A stretch of 64,000 bases of DNA from Bacillota bacterium (GTDB taxonomy: Bacteria; Bacillota; Limnochordia; DTU087; JAAYGB01): positions 1 to 64,000 of the forward strand of contig JAAYGB010000059.1 of the NCBI GenBank assembly GCA_012727955.1, in the 5' to 3' direction. The notes beneath the pieces were generated by a model. That model saw only the letters and a program-made list of their open reading frames with translations, was not told where the DNA came from and did not search any database. Below are positions 63,054 to 64,000 of this stretch, one piece after another (position 1 is the stretch's first letter; each line of letters begins with the position of its first letter). Both the position numbers and the translations under genes were made by a program.

Positions 63054-64000
63054 TTAATTCATTGCTGTATCGGATTCCTCTTCATCCTGACTGTCAGCTG
63101 AATCGATAGCCAGCTCCTGGTCATCCTCAGGATAGCTATCGATGAGTACCTCCCGGGGTTTGCTTCCTTGATGCTCGCCGACAATTCCCTTCAACTCCAT
63201 AGCATCGATTAGGCGAGTTGCTCGGGAGTAGCCGATGCGAAATCGGCGTTGGAGCATCGAGACCGATGCTTGCCCGGTATCGACTACCAGTCGAACGGCA
63301 TCATCGAATAACTCGTCCTCCGGCTCCGGCGCCCTTTCTACCGCCGCAGCCGTCTCCGCCACTACATCGATCTCAGACACCTCATAGGTCTGCTGCTTCC
63401 AAAAGTCCACCAAGTTGTTGACATCCTGATCAAGGATCCAAGCCCCTTGGGCCCTGGTGGCCTTCGCTGCTCCAATGGGAAAGTAGAGCATGTCACCTTT
63501 GCCCAACAGCTTCTCGGCTCCCGACATGTCCAAGATCGTTCGGGAATCGGCCTGGGAAGACACCGCAAAGGCTATCCGAGACGGGATGTTGGCCTTAATT
63601 AGTCCTGTGATCACATCCACCGAGGGACGCTGCGTCGCGATGATCAGGAACATGCCCGCGGCCCGGGCCATCTGCGCCAAGCGACAGATGGCATCCTCCA
63701 CATCATTGGAGGCAACTAACATCAAGTCCGCCAACTCATCGACGATGATCACGATGTAGGGCAAGGGCTCCAACCCTTGCTCGTCGCCTGCCTTGTCGGA
63801 ACTTCTCGCCAAGTCATTATAGCCGTCGATATTACGGACCCCGGTGTCGGCGAACAACTCATATCGCCGCTCCATCTCGCCCACCGCCCACCGCAAAGCA
63901 GTGGCAGCCTTCTTGGGGTCCTGCACCACCGGCGAGATTAAGTGGGGAATACCGTTGTAATTAACCAATTCCACTCGCTTGGGGTCGATCATCAGCAGTC
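63054..64000 (-). CDS. FtsK/SpoIIIE family DNA translocase, C-terminal part (cut by the window edge)
   Basis: The visible 315 or so residues are the C-terminal half of an FtsK/SpoIIIE motor that pumps chromosomal DNA through the division or sporulation septum. [11 protein letters not shown] opens the visible part, [12 protein letters not shown] is the Walker B region, and [13 protein letters not shown] and [20 protein letters not shown] follow (described in parts). The C-terminal winged-helix gamma domain ([24 protein letters not shown]) reads oriented DNA motifs. Walker A and the membrane part lie beyond base 64000. FtsK or SpoIIIE cannot be decided from this fragment. Confidence 0.95.
   Translation of the reverse strand, partial: LLMIDPKRVELVNYNGIPHLISPVVQDPKKAATALRWAVGEMERRYELFADTGVRNIDGYNDLARSSDKAGDEQGLEPLPYIVIIVDELADLMLVASNDVEDAICRLAQMARAAGMFLIIATQRPSVDVITGLIKANIPSRIAFAVSSQADSRTILDMSGAEKLLGKGDMLYFPIGAAKATRAQGAWILDQDVNNLVDFWKQQTYEVSEIDVVAETAAAVERAPEPEDELFDDAVRLVVDTGQASVSMLQRRFRIGYSRATRLIDAMELKGIVGEHQGSKPREVLIDSYPEDDQELAIDSADSQDEEESDTAMN

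Overview
The window is a gene-dense chromosome segment from an endospore-forming member of the Bacillota (Firmicutes). The evidence is direct: spoIVA, two spoIIP-type genes, ytfJ, a spoVA cluster (spoVAC, AD, AEb, AEa, AF), spoVS and a YIEGIA-type gene lie among housekeeping genes. The IspH-ribosomal protein S1 fusion, the frequent GTG/TTG starts behind strong GGAGG-type Shine-Dalgarno (SD) sites, and the moderately high GC suggest a Clostridia- or Limnochordia-like lineage rather than Bacillus. The lineage is inference. No rRNA, CRISPR array, insertion sequence or prophage is visible.

Layout. 1-4.7 kb: the 3' end of tRNA-Trp, a small membrane protein, a second-type EF-G, a secreted FG-GAP/VCBS repeat protein and tRNA-Pro. 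4.8-28.4 kb is one long minus-strand block, a recognisable clostridial core neighbourhood. In transcription order it holds lysA, a site-2 protease, an HD protein, scpA-scpB, DUF2953, ytfJ, a D,D-carboxypeptidase, rluB, a BaiN-type flavoprotein, hisC, cmk, plsC and ispH-rpsA. It continues with DUF1614, spoIIP, YIEGIA and its capping subunit, DUF512, der, plsY, spoIVA, HU and lysC.

28.4-37.6 kb: a dehydratase-activase trio placed directly behind spoVAF, so that it looks cotranscribed with the spoVA genes, then dodecin, an M19 dipeptidase and spoVS. 37.8-47.7 kb: rny, recX-recA (with a likely LexA box), cinA, a compact FtsH-like protease, pgsA and rimO. A small plus-strand island of two cysteine-rich mini-proteins with its own promoter interrupts this stretch.

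47.8-53.5 kb is the only long plus-strand stretch. It carries an orphan complex-I/antiporter-like membrane pair, tRNA-Ala, a solitary Dam-type adenine methylase, and a SNF2 helicase with a partner resembling Bacillus YqhH-YqhG. 53.4-64 kb returns to the minus strand: gamma-carbonic anhydrase, an MrfA-like helicase, a GNAT acetyltransferase, murC, a second divergent SpoIIP, a UPF0182 protein, hslO and the 3' part of an ftsK/spoIIIE gene cut by the window edge.

The least explained parts are the spoVA-linked activase trio, the cysteine-rich island, the antiporter-like pair, and a hairpin that appears to bury the ribosome-binding site of the second spoIIP. Many start codons were moved from the longest open frame to a downstream codon with a well-spaced SD; each case is stated.
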